This document shows positions 17,253 to 26,141 of a DNA stretch of 64,000 nucleotides, piece by piece. Source of the stretch: Anaerocolumna sp. AGMB13025 (GTDB lineage: Bacteria; Bacillota; Clostridia; Lachnospirales; Lachnospiraceae). Both the position numbers and the translations under genes were made by a program. Numbering within the stretch: position 1 is the stretch's first letter; each line of letters begins with the position of its first letter. The stretch lies in contig NZ_CP121445.1 of NCBI RefSeq assembly GCF_029689925.1, forward strand, positions 1,729,001-1,793,000. Reading direction: 5' to 3'. The notes beneath the pieces are model-generated. The model was not told the origin of the DNA. It saw only the letters and a list, made by a program, of their open reading frames with translations, and searched no databases.

Positions 17253-19097
17253 GTGAATAAATACATGAAAGTTAATGCAGAAAATAACCCTATAAAAGTA
17301 AAGACTACATCAAGGACAGAACCTGACGAAATTAAGGACCCTGATTATATGTTTCCTGCTTTTTCAAATGGAAAGGTGCTTTTGAATAAAAAGCAGGGTC
17401 GCCTCCCTGGGATGGGCTGGAACAGTTGGAATGCCTTTGGCAGTAAGAACAACGAGGTTCTAACGAAAGCAATGGCTGATGCAATTGTTAATTTGGAGCT
17501 TGCAGAGTTGGGATATGAATATATTGTACTCGATGATGGCTGTTATAAGTCTGAACGTGTAGATGGATTACTATCGAATGAAACTTTGAAATTTCCGAAG
17601 GGGTTTAAGGCCTTATCTGATTATATACATAGCAAGGGGCTTAAATTTGGTATGTATAATGATATTGGAACCAATCTTTGTGCAGGCTCTGCGGTAGGAA
17701 CCTGTGGCTTTGAGGATGTCGATACAAGTGCATATATTGATTGGGGTGTTGACTTTCTAAAGGTTGATAACTGTTATTACCTTTGGGATAATGCAACATT
17801 CTCGGATTTAGCCAATGCAAAATATACCTATGCTCCGAATCTCAGAAGCATAACAGTCTCCGGAGATAAATTAAAAATAACTTTAAATGCCCTTGAGGAT
17901 GGAATTCTGCTAGGCCAGGGTGCAACAAAAAACAATGATAACTATATATCCAATATCGGTACGTTCGATGGAACGAATGTGGGCACAACACCTGTAGGCG
18001 ACCGCTGGTGTGAGCTTGGGTTTACTGTGGCTGCGCCTGTTTCAGGAGAATATACGATAACCGTCAATTACGCAAGTGGTGAGGAGGTTGGGACGGGGCG
18101 TTGGCTTCAGCTTGCTGTAGGACACGCAGAGAATGAAACCAGATATTTTGATAATTTGCTTCCATTAACGAAGAGCACTACTGATTTTACAGATTCGCAG
18201 GAAATAATAGTATCTTTAGAAAAAGGAGAAAATATCATACGTATTATGAATCACAGAAGACAGGAAAATACTCTTAATTCCTATGCTGCTTTACTAGATG
18301 GTTTAAACAAGGCAGACCCCAATCATGATATCGTATTCTCTATCTGTGAATGGGGAAAAACACAGCCGCAAAACTGGGGATATAAGGTTGGTGATTCGTG
18401 GCGTATTCTTAATGATATAACCTTTTGTGTCGGTTCTGACGGTAATCCGGGCTTAGCTGAATGGAGTTCAAACAATACAGCAAGTATAACTTCTCAGTAT
18501 AACAAAGCAGTTATTATGGATGAGTTCGCAGGACTTGATAAAGGCTGGAATGATCCGGATATGCTTGTAATCGGCATGAACGGAATCACAAATACGATGA
18601 GCAAAACTCATATGACTATGTGGTGTATGATGAATTCTCCACTAATGCTGGGAATGGATCTAAGGAGACTTACAAAGGGAGATGAGCTTTATAAGATTAT
18701 AGCGAACAAAGACATCATTGCATTGAATCAGGATACGCTGGGAGTTCAGGCAAAAAGAATCTTCTGTTCTATTGATAATACCAAGCCTGATACCGCATAT
18801 GTCGCTAATAACAACCGAATTGATATTCTAGCAAAACCTCTGGCGAATGGAGATATTGCATTGTCCTTCATCAATCTAAACGGCTTACGGGATCCAAATC
18901 AGTATTCGGTTGATGTAGACTGTATTATCAATTATGTCGGGCATAAAATGATTGATGCAGATAAATTTAGAACTGCTAAAAGTTACTTAATAAAGAATAT
19001 ATGGACCGGTGAAGAGGCTGTAAATGATTCCAAGATCTTCTCGGTTACAGGGATTGACGCTTATGACAATGTAACCATACGAGTTACCGCAGTTTAA
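17253..19097 (+). CDS. GH27 alpha-galactosidase-like enzyme with a beta-sandwich inserted in the barrel
   Basis: 614 residues, no signal peptide. GH27 blocks: GMGWNSWNAFG (residues 53-63), VLDDGCY, GLKFGMYNDIG, the nucleophile Asp172 in FLKVDNCYY, the acid/base Asp388 in SWRILNDITF, and GWNDPDMLVIG. Between residues about 190 and 350, right after the nucleophile strand, lies an extra domain (LRSITVSGDKLKITL ... GFTVAAPVSGEYTITVNYAS ... VSLEKGENIIRIMNHR) that resembles a CBM6/35-type sandwich. GTG start with AAGGAGG. Removes terminal alpha-galactose, or beta-L-arabinopyranose in some relatives. Followed after 4 bases by the rhodanese gene. Confidence 0.87.
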   Translation: MNKYMKVNAENNPIKVKTTSRTEPDEIKDPDYMFPAFSNGKVLLNKKQGRLPGMGWNSWNAFGSKNNEVLTKAMADAIVNLELAELGYEYIVLDDGCYKSERVDGLLSNETLKFPKGFKALSDYIHSKGLKFGMYNDIGTNLCAGSAVGTCGFEDVDTSAYIDWGVDFLKVDNCYYLWDNATFSDLANAKYTYAPNLRSITVSGDKLKITLNALEDGILLGQGATKNNDNYISNIGTFDGTNVGTTPVGDRWCELGFTVAAPVSGEYTITVNYASGEEVGTGRWLQLAVGHAENETRYFDNLLPLTKSTTDFTDSQEIIVSLEKGENIIRIMNHRRQENTLNSYAALLDGLNKADPNHDIVFSICEWGKTQPQNWGYKVGDSWRILNDITFCVGSDGNPGLAEWSSNNTASITSQYNKAVIMDEFAGLDKGWNDPDMLVIGMNGITNTMSKTHMTMWCMMNSPLMLGMDLRRLTKGDELYKIIANKDIIALNQDTLGVQAKRIFCSIDNTKPDTAYVANNNRIDILAKPLANGDIALSFINLNGLRDPNQYSVDVDCIINYVGHKMIDADKFRTAKSYLIKNIWTGEEAVNDSKIFSVTGIDAYDNVTIRVTAV

Positions 19098-19101
19098 CAA
19101 T

Positions 19102-19878
19102 ATGAAAAATATGATAGTTCAATCCGAGGATCAGGTTACAACGGAAGAGTTTGTAAGAATGATTATAAAAAGTAGTAAAGTCAATTTGGAGGAAACGGGA
19201 GATACCTGGTCATCAGGATATATGGAGTATGCTTTGCAAATGGGCATAATAGAAGACTATGATATGTCAAATACGAGTAAACCAATTGAACGTCGGTCCG
19301 CGGCTAGAATCGTACATGAAGCTCTTTTAACAGAATTCAGAGAAAAAGATGAATACGAATGGTCGGCAGCAGAAAATCTGAAAGACTTATATTCCTGCCA
19401 TAGCTGTGTTATGCATATAGCGCAGGTGTATGTAAAAGGTATCATGCTCGGACGTGACAATAATGTATTTGATGTAAAGGGGTGCATAACCCGTGAGGAA
19501 GCTTCCGCAATCTTAGCGAGGATGCTTGACCCGGAGCAACGTATTCCTCAGATAATGGAAAATAAAGTGCAAAGCAAAAAGCTGTCCCCCGAAAAAGCAT
19601 GGGAGTTGCTGCGTAATGAAAGTAATGCAAAGCTGATTGATGTACGGACGAAGGAGGAATACAACCTAGGGCATATAAAAGACAGCATATGTATACCGTT
19701 ACTAGATATATCAAATAACCCATATTCGGTCTGTGAAAGAAAGGATACGCCGGTAATTCTTTATTGTCAAAAGGGATATAAAAGTTCTGTTGCAGCACAG
19801 CTACTTATTGATGCGGGTTATAGTAGAATTTACTCAATTCCAGGTATAGAGGAGTATTGGTATGATCTAATTATATAA
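19102..19878 (+). CDS. SLH-like repeats fused to a rhodanese domain
   Basis: 258 residues without a signal peptide. Residues 1-145 resemble two S-layer homology repeats (WSSGYMEYALQMGIIED ... CITREEASAILARML), and residues 160-258 form a rhodanese domain with the DVRTKEEYNLGHI motif and the active-site loop C222QKGYKSS. Rhodanese domains move sulfane sulfur; SLH repeats normally anchor exported proteins to the wall. The lack of a visible export signal is at odds with that. It starts 4 bases after the GH27 stop, so the two are almost certainly cotranscribed. Role unknown. Confidence 0.7.
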   Translation: MKNMIVQSEDQVTTEEFVRMIIKSSKVNLEETGDTWSSGYMEYALQMGIIEDYDMSNTSKPIERRSAARIVHEALLTEFREKDEYEWSAAENLKDLYSCHSCVMHIAQVYVKGIMLGRDNNVFDVKGCITREEASAILARMLDPEQRIPQIMENKVQSKKLSPEKAWELLRNESNAKLIDVRTKEEYNLGHIKDSICIPLLDISNNPYSVCERKDTPVILYCQKGYKSSVAAQLLIDAGYSRIYSIPGIEEYWYDLII

Positions 19879-19888
19879 AGTCGTACAA

Positions 19889-19922
19889 ACCGCTTATTTT
19901 CAAGCTTTTGAAGGTAAGCGGT
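19889..19922 (+). terminator. Terminator of the GH27-rhodanese operon
   Basis: ACCGCTTATTTTCAA pairs with TTGAAGGTAAGCGGT with one mismatch and a 4-base loop, 10 bases after the stop codon, followed by CTATTTATG. Confidence 0.6.
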
Positions 19923-20164
19923 CTATTTATGTCCTAAAAGCTCTCAGACAGATTGGTTATCAGGAATCAGGAAATGAACCGGAATTAAAAACATGCCAAA
20001 AATAATCATAAAATCACAAGTCTAGACATTTACAATATATACCAAATGATGGGAAAGTGAGATTGTAGGAAAATTTTTCTGTTCTTTTCTACACACTGTC
20101 TAGGAGGGGAGGGGTTAATAGAATAAAACGTATATGTCAAATGCAATACAATTGATGTTGCTTG

Positions 20165-20400
20165 AAGACGGAATAAGAAGACTGCAGAAGTAAACAGTTA
20201 AGAAGACAGCAGAATTAAACAGTATAAGAAGACAGCAGAATTAAGCAGTATAAGAAGACAGCAGAAAAAGACAGCAGAAAAAGACAGCAGAAGAAGACGG
20301 CATAAGAAGACAGAATAAGAAGAAGGCATAAGAAAACCGCAGAAGAAGACAACATAAGAAGATATAAAATAAGACTGAATAAGAAGACATTATAAGTAGT
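20165..20400 (+). repeat. Purine-rich degenerate tandem repeat in the GH64 leader
   Basis: About 235 bases of degenerate repeats of AGAAGACAGCAGAATTA and shorter variants such as AAAAGACAGC. On the plus strand it is nearly all A and G with short interruptions and cannot form stable hairpins. It ends just before the ribosome site AAGAAAGGAAGGG of the GH64 gene. No gene was recognised in the 550 bases between the preceding terminator and GH64. Confidence 0.75.
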
Positions 20401-20428
20401 CATAATAACAAGAAAGGAAGGGATAGCT

Positions 20429-22210
20429 ATGACAAAGAAATTACTTAAGTGCAGTTTGGGCCTGGTATTGATGTTATCAATACTGTTCTCTGTGAAAGTT
20501 TTAGCGGCAGATTACACTCAGGGTGTAGAAATATCCGGCAGTAATGGGATTATATGGTTTAAATCCAACCTAAACACCACCTGGGTTGATGTCCATTACA
20601 AAGTGAACTCCGGTGCACAGGAAAACCTAAGAATGTCCTATAATTCCGGAACGGCCAGATATGAACAAAGCATCCAATCGGCAGCAGACTCTGTAATTGA
20701 ATATTTCTTTACCTATAACAATGGCACCCCGGCTTATGACACATCTACTTTTACATATACAGGACAAGCAGCCGGGTTAAAAAACGGAGGAATTTATAAG
20801 ATTACGTGCAAAGTCAGCGGAAAAGTACTGGATATTGCTGATAAATCCACCGCTGCCGGTGCCAAATTACAACAATGGACCAATTATGAAACAACCAACC
20901 AGCAGTTTAAGGTAGAGAAACAATCAGACGGATATTATAAGATTACTGCAATGCACAGCGGATTGGTTCTGGATGTACCAAATAGTTCTACCAGCAACAG
21001 TGTCCAGCTGCAGCAATGGACGGACAACGGTACCAGTGCACAGCGCTGGAGTATTGTGGATGCAGGAGGAGGTTATTACAAAATAGTCTCCAAGGTCAGC
21101 GGATTGGCTATGGATATCCGGAGTTCCCAGACGACAGACGGTGCGGTGGTACAGCAATACACGGATAACGGAACAGATGCCCAGAGGTGGTTATTTACGC
21201 TGGTATCTGGTTCAGGAGGAACAACACAGGGTTCCATTTATTCCATAGCCGCTTCCACCATACCAAATCCTTCAGGAGGGGGAGTCAGTGTCAAGGTTAT
21301 GAACGGAACCGGCGGTGCATATACGGACAGTAACATCTACTGGGGAGTTATCGGAATAAATCCGGTTAACGGAGCATGGAGTTATCTGGATTTATCCGGT
21401 AATCTGATTCCTATTTCCCAAAGCTTAAATGACGCCCCGGGACATCTGACCAAGAACGGGATAAATTATGCGAATATTTACCACAAAGTAAGTGAAACCT
21501 CCTGGGTGAATCTTCCGAAGATAAGATCTGGCAGGATGTTCTTAAGTGTTGGATCAACCTGCTACATTAAAACCTATAATGACGGCTTTGCAGGTCCGGA
21601 TATAAACAATCCTACGGATCCTAACAGGGATGTGTATTTTGATTTTGTGGAATTTACGGTAGATGACAGCGGATACCACGGCAATACCACCAGAGTGGAT
21701 CAGTTCGGATTTCCCGTCCAGCACAGGCTGGTAAATAAGTCCGGCAACTATGACAGAACGGTAGGAGAATTAGAATCCGAGACCCGTGCAGGACTTTTTT
21801 CCAAATACCAGAATGAAGTACCTGTCGAGTTTAAGTCTTTAGGAACCCTGCAGGCACCTTACCGTATTGTTTGCCCAATCAGCGGGCCGTTTAACACAGG
21901 AGGCGCTTATGCCAACTATTTTTCAGGTTACTCGAATATATCAACCAGAGATATACTACTGGGAATCGGAGGAGCCAGTGATGCAGCCGTTTGCGCCGCA
22001 TTGAACAGACATGTCTATGGGAATACTGCGGATTGGAACAACCAGGCAAAGTATTATGGGGCTGCTCCTGCTAATTATTATGCAAAATTCTGGCACAATC
22101 ACAGTATCGATGGGCTGGCTTACGGCTTCTGTTATGATGATGTGAATGGCCAGGCATCGTATCTGGAGGTAGGAGATCCGTTGGGACTAATTATTAGAGT
22201 AGGCTGGTAA
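20429..22210 (+). CDS. Secreted GH64 beta-1,3-glucanase with CBM56 and ricin-type CBM13
   Basis: 593 residues. Signal peptide 1-27 ending VLAAD. Residues about 28-115 resemble a CBM56 beta-1,3-glucan-binding module (GIIWFKSNLNTTWVDVHYKV). Residues about 118-262 are a ricin-type beta-trefoil with three QxW repeats (QQWTNYETTNQQF, QQWTDNGTSAQRW, QQYTDNGTDAQRW). Residues 270-593 match GH64 (YWGVIGINPVNGAWSYLDL, VDQFGFPVQHRL, ETRAGLFSKY), a family that releases laminaripentaose from beta-1,3-glucan. First of three secreted glycan-active genes in a row. A long purine-rich repeat forms its leader. Confidence 0.88.
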   Translation: MTKKLLKCSLGLVLMLSILFSVKVLAADYTQGVEISGSNGIIWFKSNLNTTWVDVHYKVNSGAQENLRMSYNSGTARYEQSIQSAADSVIEYFFTYNNGTPAYDTSTFTYTGQAAGLKNGGIYKITCKVSGKVLDIADKSTAAGAKLQQWTNYETTNQQFKVEKQSDGYYKITAMHSGLVLDVPNSSTSNSVQLQQWTDNGTSAQRWSIVDAGGGYYKIVSKVSGLAMDIRSSQTTDGAVVQQYTDNGTDAQRWLFTLVSGSGGTTQGSIYSIAASTIPNPSGGGVSVKVMNGTGGAYTDSNIYWGVIGINPVNGAWSYLDLSGNLIPISQSLNDAPGHLTKNGINYANIYHKVSETSWVNLPKIRSGRMFLSVGSTCYIKTYNDGFAGPDINNPTDPNRDVYFDFVEFTVDDSGYHGNTTRVDQFGFPVQHRLVNKSGNYDRTVGELESETRAGLFSKYQNEVPVEFKSLGTLQAPYRIVCPISGPFNTGGAYANYFSGYSNISTRDILLGIGGASDAAVCAALNRHVYGNTADWNNQAKYYGAAPANYYAKFWHNHSIDGLAYGFCYDDVNGQASYLEVGDPLGLIIRVGW

Positions 22211-22399
22211 AGAATCATAGGCAATTGAGAAACTCTATTATTGTATCTATCTACCATGCAATTAATACAATTTCAGAGCTGAATCTTGCCCAAAGAGCAA
22301 CTGAAGCTATGAAATTCGTATTAATTTGTATGGTAGATTCAGAAAACTAAATAATTTCACAATTACCAAAAAATAATCAAAATGAAAGGAGATACAATT

Positions 22400-23653
22400 A
22401 TGTTAAAAAAAATAAAAGTGTTAAGTAGTATACTATTGGCATTGGTCCTTGCTATTTCAATGCTCCCTTTTGCAGATGCGGATAAAGCACAAGCTGCAAC
22501 CAACTGGAACTTAGTTTGGAGCGACGAGTTTAACAATAGCACCTTAAATACCTCCAATTGGACGGCAGAAACAGGGACAGGCGACTCAGGCTGGGGTAAT
22601 AACGAGCTGCAATACTATACCAACCGAAGCGAAAATCTTTCAGTATCCGGCGGAAATCTAGTCATTACAGCCCGGAAAGAAGCTTATGGTGGAATGAATT
22701 ATACCTCCGCAAGAATCAAAACCCAGGGTCATTACAGTTTTACTTACGGTAAGGTAGAAGCAAGGATTAAGCTGCCTACCGGTCAGGGACTCTGGCCTGC
22801 ATTCTGGATGCTAGGCAGTAATATAACCTCGGTAGGCTGGCCGAAATGCGGTGAACTCGATATAATGGAACGTGTCAACAGTAATTCTTACGTTAACGGA
22901 ACTGTACATTGGGAGTCTAACGGGCAGGCGGATTACGGAAAGGTCTCCGGAGCGCTTGATTTCTCTCAGTACCATGTCTATACCGTTGAATGGGATTCCA
23001 GTTATATTAGATGGTTTGTGGACGGAACTATCTTCAATGAATTTTATATACAGAACAATACAGGCGGAACAGAGGAATTTCAGAAGCCATTTTTTATTCT
23101 ATTAAATCTTGCAGTTGGAGGAAATTGGCCAGGCAGCCCGAATAACTCGACACCATTCCCCTCACAAATGCTTGTGGATTATGTTAGGGTATACCAAGGT
23201 CAGACTTCTTCAACACCCATAGTAAGCGGAGGAATGTACACCCTGGCTGCCAAGTGCAGCGGGAAGGTGCTGGACGTGTCGGAGGTTTCCACGAGCGACG
23301 GAGCAAAGATGCATCAATGGACCTATAAAAATGCCGATAACCAGAAGTTTTACATTAACGACATGGGAGGCGGGTATTATAAGTTAACGGCCGTACACAG
23401 CGGAAAATGTCTTGATGTACCATATGGAGAAGCAACGGTAGGTCTGCAGCTTCAACAGTGCTATGACAATGGAAATGATGCGCAACGGTGGAAACTAGTG
23501 GATGTAGGAAACGGATATTACAAAGTGGTATCAAAAGCGACCGGTTTAGTAATGGATGTGGATAATTCCTCTACAGCAGATGGTGCAAAAGTACAGCAAT
23601 GGACCGATAATGGTACGGATGCCCAGAAATGGTATCTGACAAGAGTACAATAA
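22400..23653 (+). CDS. Secreted GH16 beta-1,3(4)-glucanase with ricin-type CBM13
   Basis: 417 residues from ATG 22400 (AAAGGAG upstream; an in-frame ATG at 22382 precedes that site). Signal peptide to about residue 33 (KAQAAT). GH16 catalytic domain with the signature GELDIMERV: nucleophile Glu152, Asp154, acid/base Glu157, the laminarinase type with the extra residue before the second Glu. The aromatic-rich WPAFWML and DYVRVYQ frame it. After a short serine/threonine linker a C-terminal ricin-type trefoil has three QxW repeats (HQWTYKNADNQKF and two more) closely similar to those of the upstream GH64 protein, suggesting domain exchange between neighbours. Confidence 0.92.
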   Translation: MLKKIKVLSSILLALVLAISMLPFADADKAQAATNWNLVWSDEFNNSTLNTSNWTAETGTGDSGWGNNELQYYTNRSENLSVSGGNLVITARKEAYGGMNYTSARIKTQGHYSFTYGKVEARIKLPTGQGLWPAFWMLGSNITSVGWPKCGELDIMERVNSNSYVNGTVHWESNGQADYGKVSGALDFSQYHVYTVEWDSSYIRWFVDGTIFNEFYIQNNTGGTEEFQKPFFILLNLAVGGNWPGSPNNSTPFPSQMLVDYVRVYQGQTSSTPIVSGGMYTLAAKCSGKVLDVSEVSTSDGAKMHQWTYKNADNQKFYINDMGGGYYKLTAVHSGKCLDVPYGEATVGLQLQQCYDNGNDAQRWKLVDVGNGYYKVVSKATGLVMDVDNSSTADGAKVQQWTDNGTDAQKWYLTRVQ

Positions 23654-23759
23654 TCTGTGAGAGAACCCCGCTTACTTTGAGGTACTGTAAAAGAACGTTA
23701 AAACGGTGGCTCCTATTAGGAGTGAGCCACTCAAAAAGAAAATCCAAGGAGGTCTGAAA

Positions 23760-24761
23760 ATGACGAATAAAAGGTTATCTGTTAAAGCCCTGTCACTTAT
23801 GGTAGTCATAGCTTTATTCCTGTCCGCATTTTGCATATCCATTCCAGCGAGCGCAGCCGCCAGAGGAGCCTGGGCTCCCAATACAGCATATGCGGTAAAT
23901 GATACAGTAACATATAGTGGAAGTACTTACACTTGTATTCAGGCACATACTTCTCTCGTAGGCTGGGAACCATCCAATGTTCCTGCTTTATGGAACAAAG
24001 GCAGCGGTGGAACTACACCGCCACCGGCAGCAAATGGAGTGACATTCTACGCAGACATTAACTATGGTGGAACTGCAATAACTCTTCCAGTAGGTAATTA
24101 CACACTATCCCAGCTGAATGCAAAAGGAATTCCCAATGACTGGATGTCCTCACTCAAGGTTCCAAGTGGCTGGACAGTTGAAGTATATCAGAATGATAAT
24201 TTTGGAGGAACAAAATGGACCTATACTTCAAGTTCTTCCTGGGTCGGCGATACGGTCAATGACAAAATGTCATCGGTTAAGATTTATATCGGTTCACCAA
24301 ATACTTCTGTAACAAAGCCTTCCGAAGTTCCAAGCAACATATGGACTTATACAATGAACGTAGATAATAAATTTGGTAAAGGCGGAGATTTTGCATTATT
24401 GCTGTGTGCTGTTATCAAAAAGGAAAGCAGCTTTGGAGCAGGCTTACCAGGCAGCCCATCAGCCGGTGACGGATTAATGCAGGTAGAACCAAATACACGT
24501 AACGCATATCTATCTCAATTCAGCTCTACCTTTGGCCGTACTTATAATCACAGCAGTGAACAAGATCAAGTATGTTTAGGTGCACTGATATTAAATGAAA
24601 AGATTGGTAAATTCGGCAACATCTATAATGGTTTATTGCATTATAATGGAGGAGATTACTGGTATCCGGGAGCTACAGATTCTTATGGCCGTCCTATTCT
24701 GGCAAATCTATATGCAGATGAAGTTTATGCTACGTATAAAGGGTATGGGGGGAAGAATTAA
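23760..24761 (+). CDS. Secreted CBM5/12 - beta/gamma-crystallin - lysozyme-fold (GH23-like) protein
   Basis: 333 residues from ATG 23760, AAGGAGG upstream. Signal peptide 1-about 33 (PASAAARG). Then a CBM5/12 chitin-binding module (WAPNTAYAVNDTVTYSGSTY), a beta/gamma-crystallin pair (VTFYADINYGGTAITLPVG and VEVYQNDNFGGTKW), and a C-terminal lytic-transglycosylase/goose-lysozyme-like domain with catalytic Glu in IKKESSFGAG and the GDGLMQVEP motif. GH23 contains both peptidoglycan-cleaving enzymes and chitinases; the chitin-binding module and the two neighbouring beta-1,3-glucanases favour fungal wall as target, but cell-wall lysis of bacteria is an alternative. Beta/gamma-crystallin domains usually bind calcium. 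Confidence 0.85.
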   Translation: MTNKRLSVKALSLMVVIALFLSAFCISIPASAAARGAWAPNTAYAVNDTVTYSGSTYTCIQAHTSLVGWEPSNVPALWNKGSGGTTPPPAANGVTFYADINYGGTAITLPVGNYTLSQLNAKGIPNDWMSSLKVPSGWTVEVYQNDNFGGTKWTYTSSSSWVGDTVNDKMSSVKIYIGSPNTSVTKPSEVPSNIWTYTMNVDNKFGKGGDFALLLCAVIKKESSFGAGLPGSPSAGDGLMQVEPNTRNAYLSQFSSTFGRTYNHSSEQDQVCLGALILNEKIGKFGNIYNGLLHYNGGDYWYPGATDSYGRPILANLYADEVYATYKGYGGKN

Positions 24762-24928
24762 GGTTCTTTCCTATAGGCTTATTGTCGTGCTAAAAACAGT
24801 TACAGAAAAAGAAAGTCTTTGGAAAACTTGATAAACTATGTTATTATAAAGGAATAGAACAAAGATTGAAAGTCCATTGATACTGGCTAAGGGACGCACA
24901 CCTTGTTCAATCAGGTCAAAACAAAAAT

Positions 24929-24983
24929 AGGGTAAACGAAGGGGCAGTTCACTGGTAAACCAAAACTGCTTTTTCGTTTCCCT
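24929..24983 (+). terminator. Long hairpin after the GH64-GH16-GH23 group
   Basis: AGGGTAAACGAA...GCAGTT pairs with AACTGC...TTCGTTTCCCT with small internal bulges, about 170 bases after the last stop codon. The right arm contains CTGCTTTTTCG, so a terminator role is plausible; a small inverted-repeat element is an alternative. Confidence 0.5.
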
Positions 24984-25111
24984 AATCATTGATTTTAACC
25001 GAAAGAATTTGTGAATTAAATGCTAAGAAATGCTGGAAGTTAAAGAGTTGTATTATGAGAGAAGAATGCCCTGATATACAACTATTTGGAACAAATGAAA
25101 GAAGGTATGTA

Positions 25112-25522
25112 ATGGTAAGACCAGTTATGAAGGACATATTTTTTCTGAATCAGAAGTCAGAACCGGCTACAAAAGCAGACAAGCAAGTGGCTGAGGATTT
25201 ACTTGATACTTTAAAAGCCAATGAAGCAGGCTGTGTGGGAATGGCTGCTAATATGATTGGCGTAAAGAAGAGAATCATAGTAGTGAGTATGGGTTTTGCT
25301 TATATCACTATGATTAATCCAGTGATTGTAAAGAAGTTCGGTGCTTATGAGACGGAGGAAGGGTGCCTTTCTTTGGTTGGAGTTCGCAGAACCACCAGGT
25401 ATAAGGATATTGAAGTGGATTTTCAAGATTTGAATTTTAAGAAACAGCACCAGAAATATTCCGGATGGATTGCACAGATTATACAACATGAAATCGATCA
25501 CTGTGAAGGCATTGTTATATAG
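25112..25522 (+). CDS. Peptide deformylase-like protein (short clostridial type)
   Basis: 136 residues from ATG 25112 (GAAGG upstream). Two of the three deformylase motifs are intact: EGCLS (metal-binding Cys) and HEIDH (metal-binding His pair and catalytic Glu). The first motif, normally GxGxAAxQ, reads VGMAANMIG here, so the catalytic glutamine is replaced by methionine. The protein is about 20-30 residues shorter than bacterial Def. Removes N-formyl from nascent proteins if active; a different amide substrate or low activity are alternatives. Not in a translation gene cluster, so it is probably a second copy beside a standard def elsewhere. Confidence 0.78.
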   Translation: MVRPVMKDIFFLNQKSEPATKADKQVAEDLLDTLKANEAGCVGMAANMIGVKKRIIVVSMGFAYITMINPVIVKKFGAYETEEGCLSLVGVRRTTRYKDIEVDFQDLNFKKQHQKYSGWIAQIIQHEIDHCEGIVI

Positions 25523-25559
25523 AAATGCAGGAATTGATTGAGGTTATATTAGTGAAAAG

Positions 25560-25675
25560 AATATGATAAAAGCAGAATAAAAGAAGAATTAGCAAAAGTA
25601 GAATTAGAAAGAAGAATTAACAAGAGAAGAATTAGCAAAAGAATAATTAACAAAAGAATAATTAACATAAGAACC
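25560..25675 (+). repeat. Purine-rich tandem repeat in the bcp leader
   Basis: Degenerate repeats of AGAATTAACAAAAGAAT and AGAAGAATTAGCAAAAG filling the gap before the bcp ribosome site. It resembles the repeat before GH64 in composition and position. Confidence 0.65.
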
Positions 25676-25688
25676 AGGAGGTCAGATC

Positions 25689-26141
25689 ATGTTAGAAACA
25701 GGAACGAAGGCACCATCATTTTCATTGCCGGATCAGAATGGACAGATCCACAAGTTAGAGGAGTACAAGGGCAGGAAGGTTATTTTATATTTCTATCCCA
25801 GGGACAATACTCCGGGCTGTACCAAGCAGGCTTGCAACTTTGGCGAGTTATATCCTCAGTTTCAGCAAAAGGGAGCGGTAGTCCTTGGGGTAAGTAAGGA
25901 TAGTGTGGCATCTCATAAAAAGTTCGAGGAAAAGTATGGGCTCCCATTTACCTTGCTTTCTGATACAGAACTTGCTTGTATTCAGGCATATGATGTATGG
26001 CAGGAAAAAAAGAATTACGGTAAAGTCAGCATGGGTGTGGTTCGAACCACATACTTAATTGATGAAGAAGGGATCATTGTAAAAGCCTTTGGTAATGTGA
26101 AGGCAGAAAAGAATCCGGCACAGATGTTGGAGCAGTTATAG
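25689..26141 (+). CDS. bcp: Thioredoxin-dependent thiol peroxidase (Bcp/PrxQ)
   Basis: 150 residues, standard length for atypical 2-Cys peroxiredoxins of the BCP group. The peroxidatic Cys44 and resolving Cys49 are in TPGCTKQACNFGE, and FYPRDNTPGCT is the family signature. It reduces hydrogen and organic peroxides using thioredoxin in the cytoplasm, useful for an anaerobe meeting oxygen. Ribosome site CAGGAGG before ATG 25689. It stands alone; a weak hairpin follows near 26262-26300. Confidence 0.95.
   Translation: MLETGTKAPSFSLPDQNGQIHKLEEYKGRKVILYFYPRDNTPGCTKQACNFGELYPQFQQKGAVVLGVSKDSVASHKKFEEKYGLPFTLLSDTELACIQAYDVWQEKKNYGKVSMGVVRTTYLIDEEGIIVKAFGNVKAEKNPAQMLEQL

Noticed and set aside
20215..20403. 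62-codon minus-strand frame rich in Leu/Ser
   Set aside because: Produced by the purine-rich repeat read backwards; no ribosome site.
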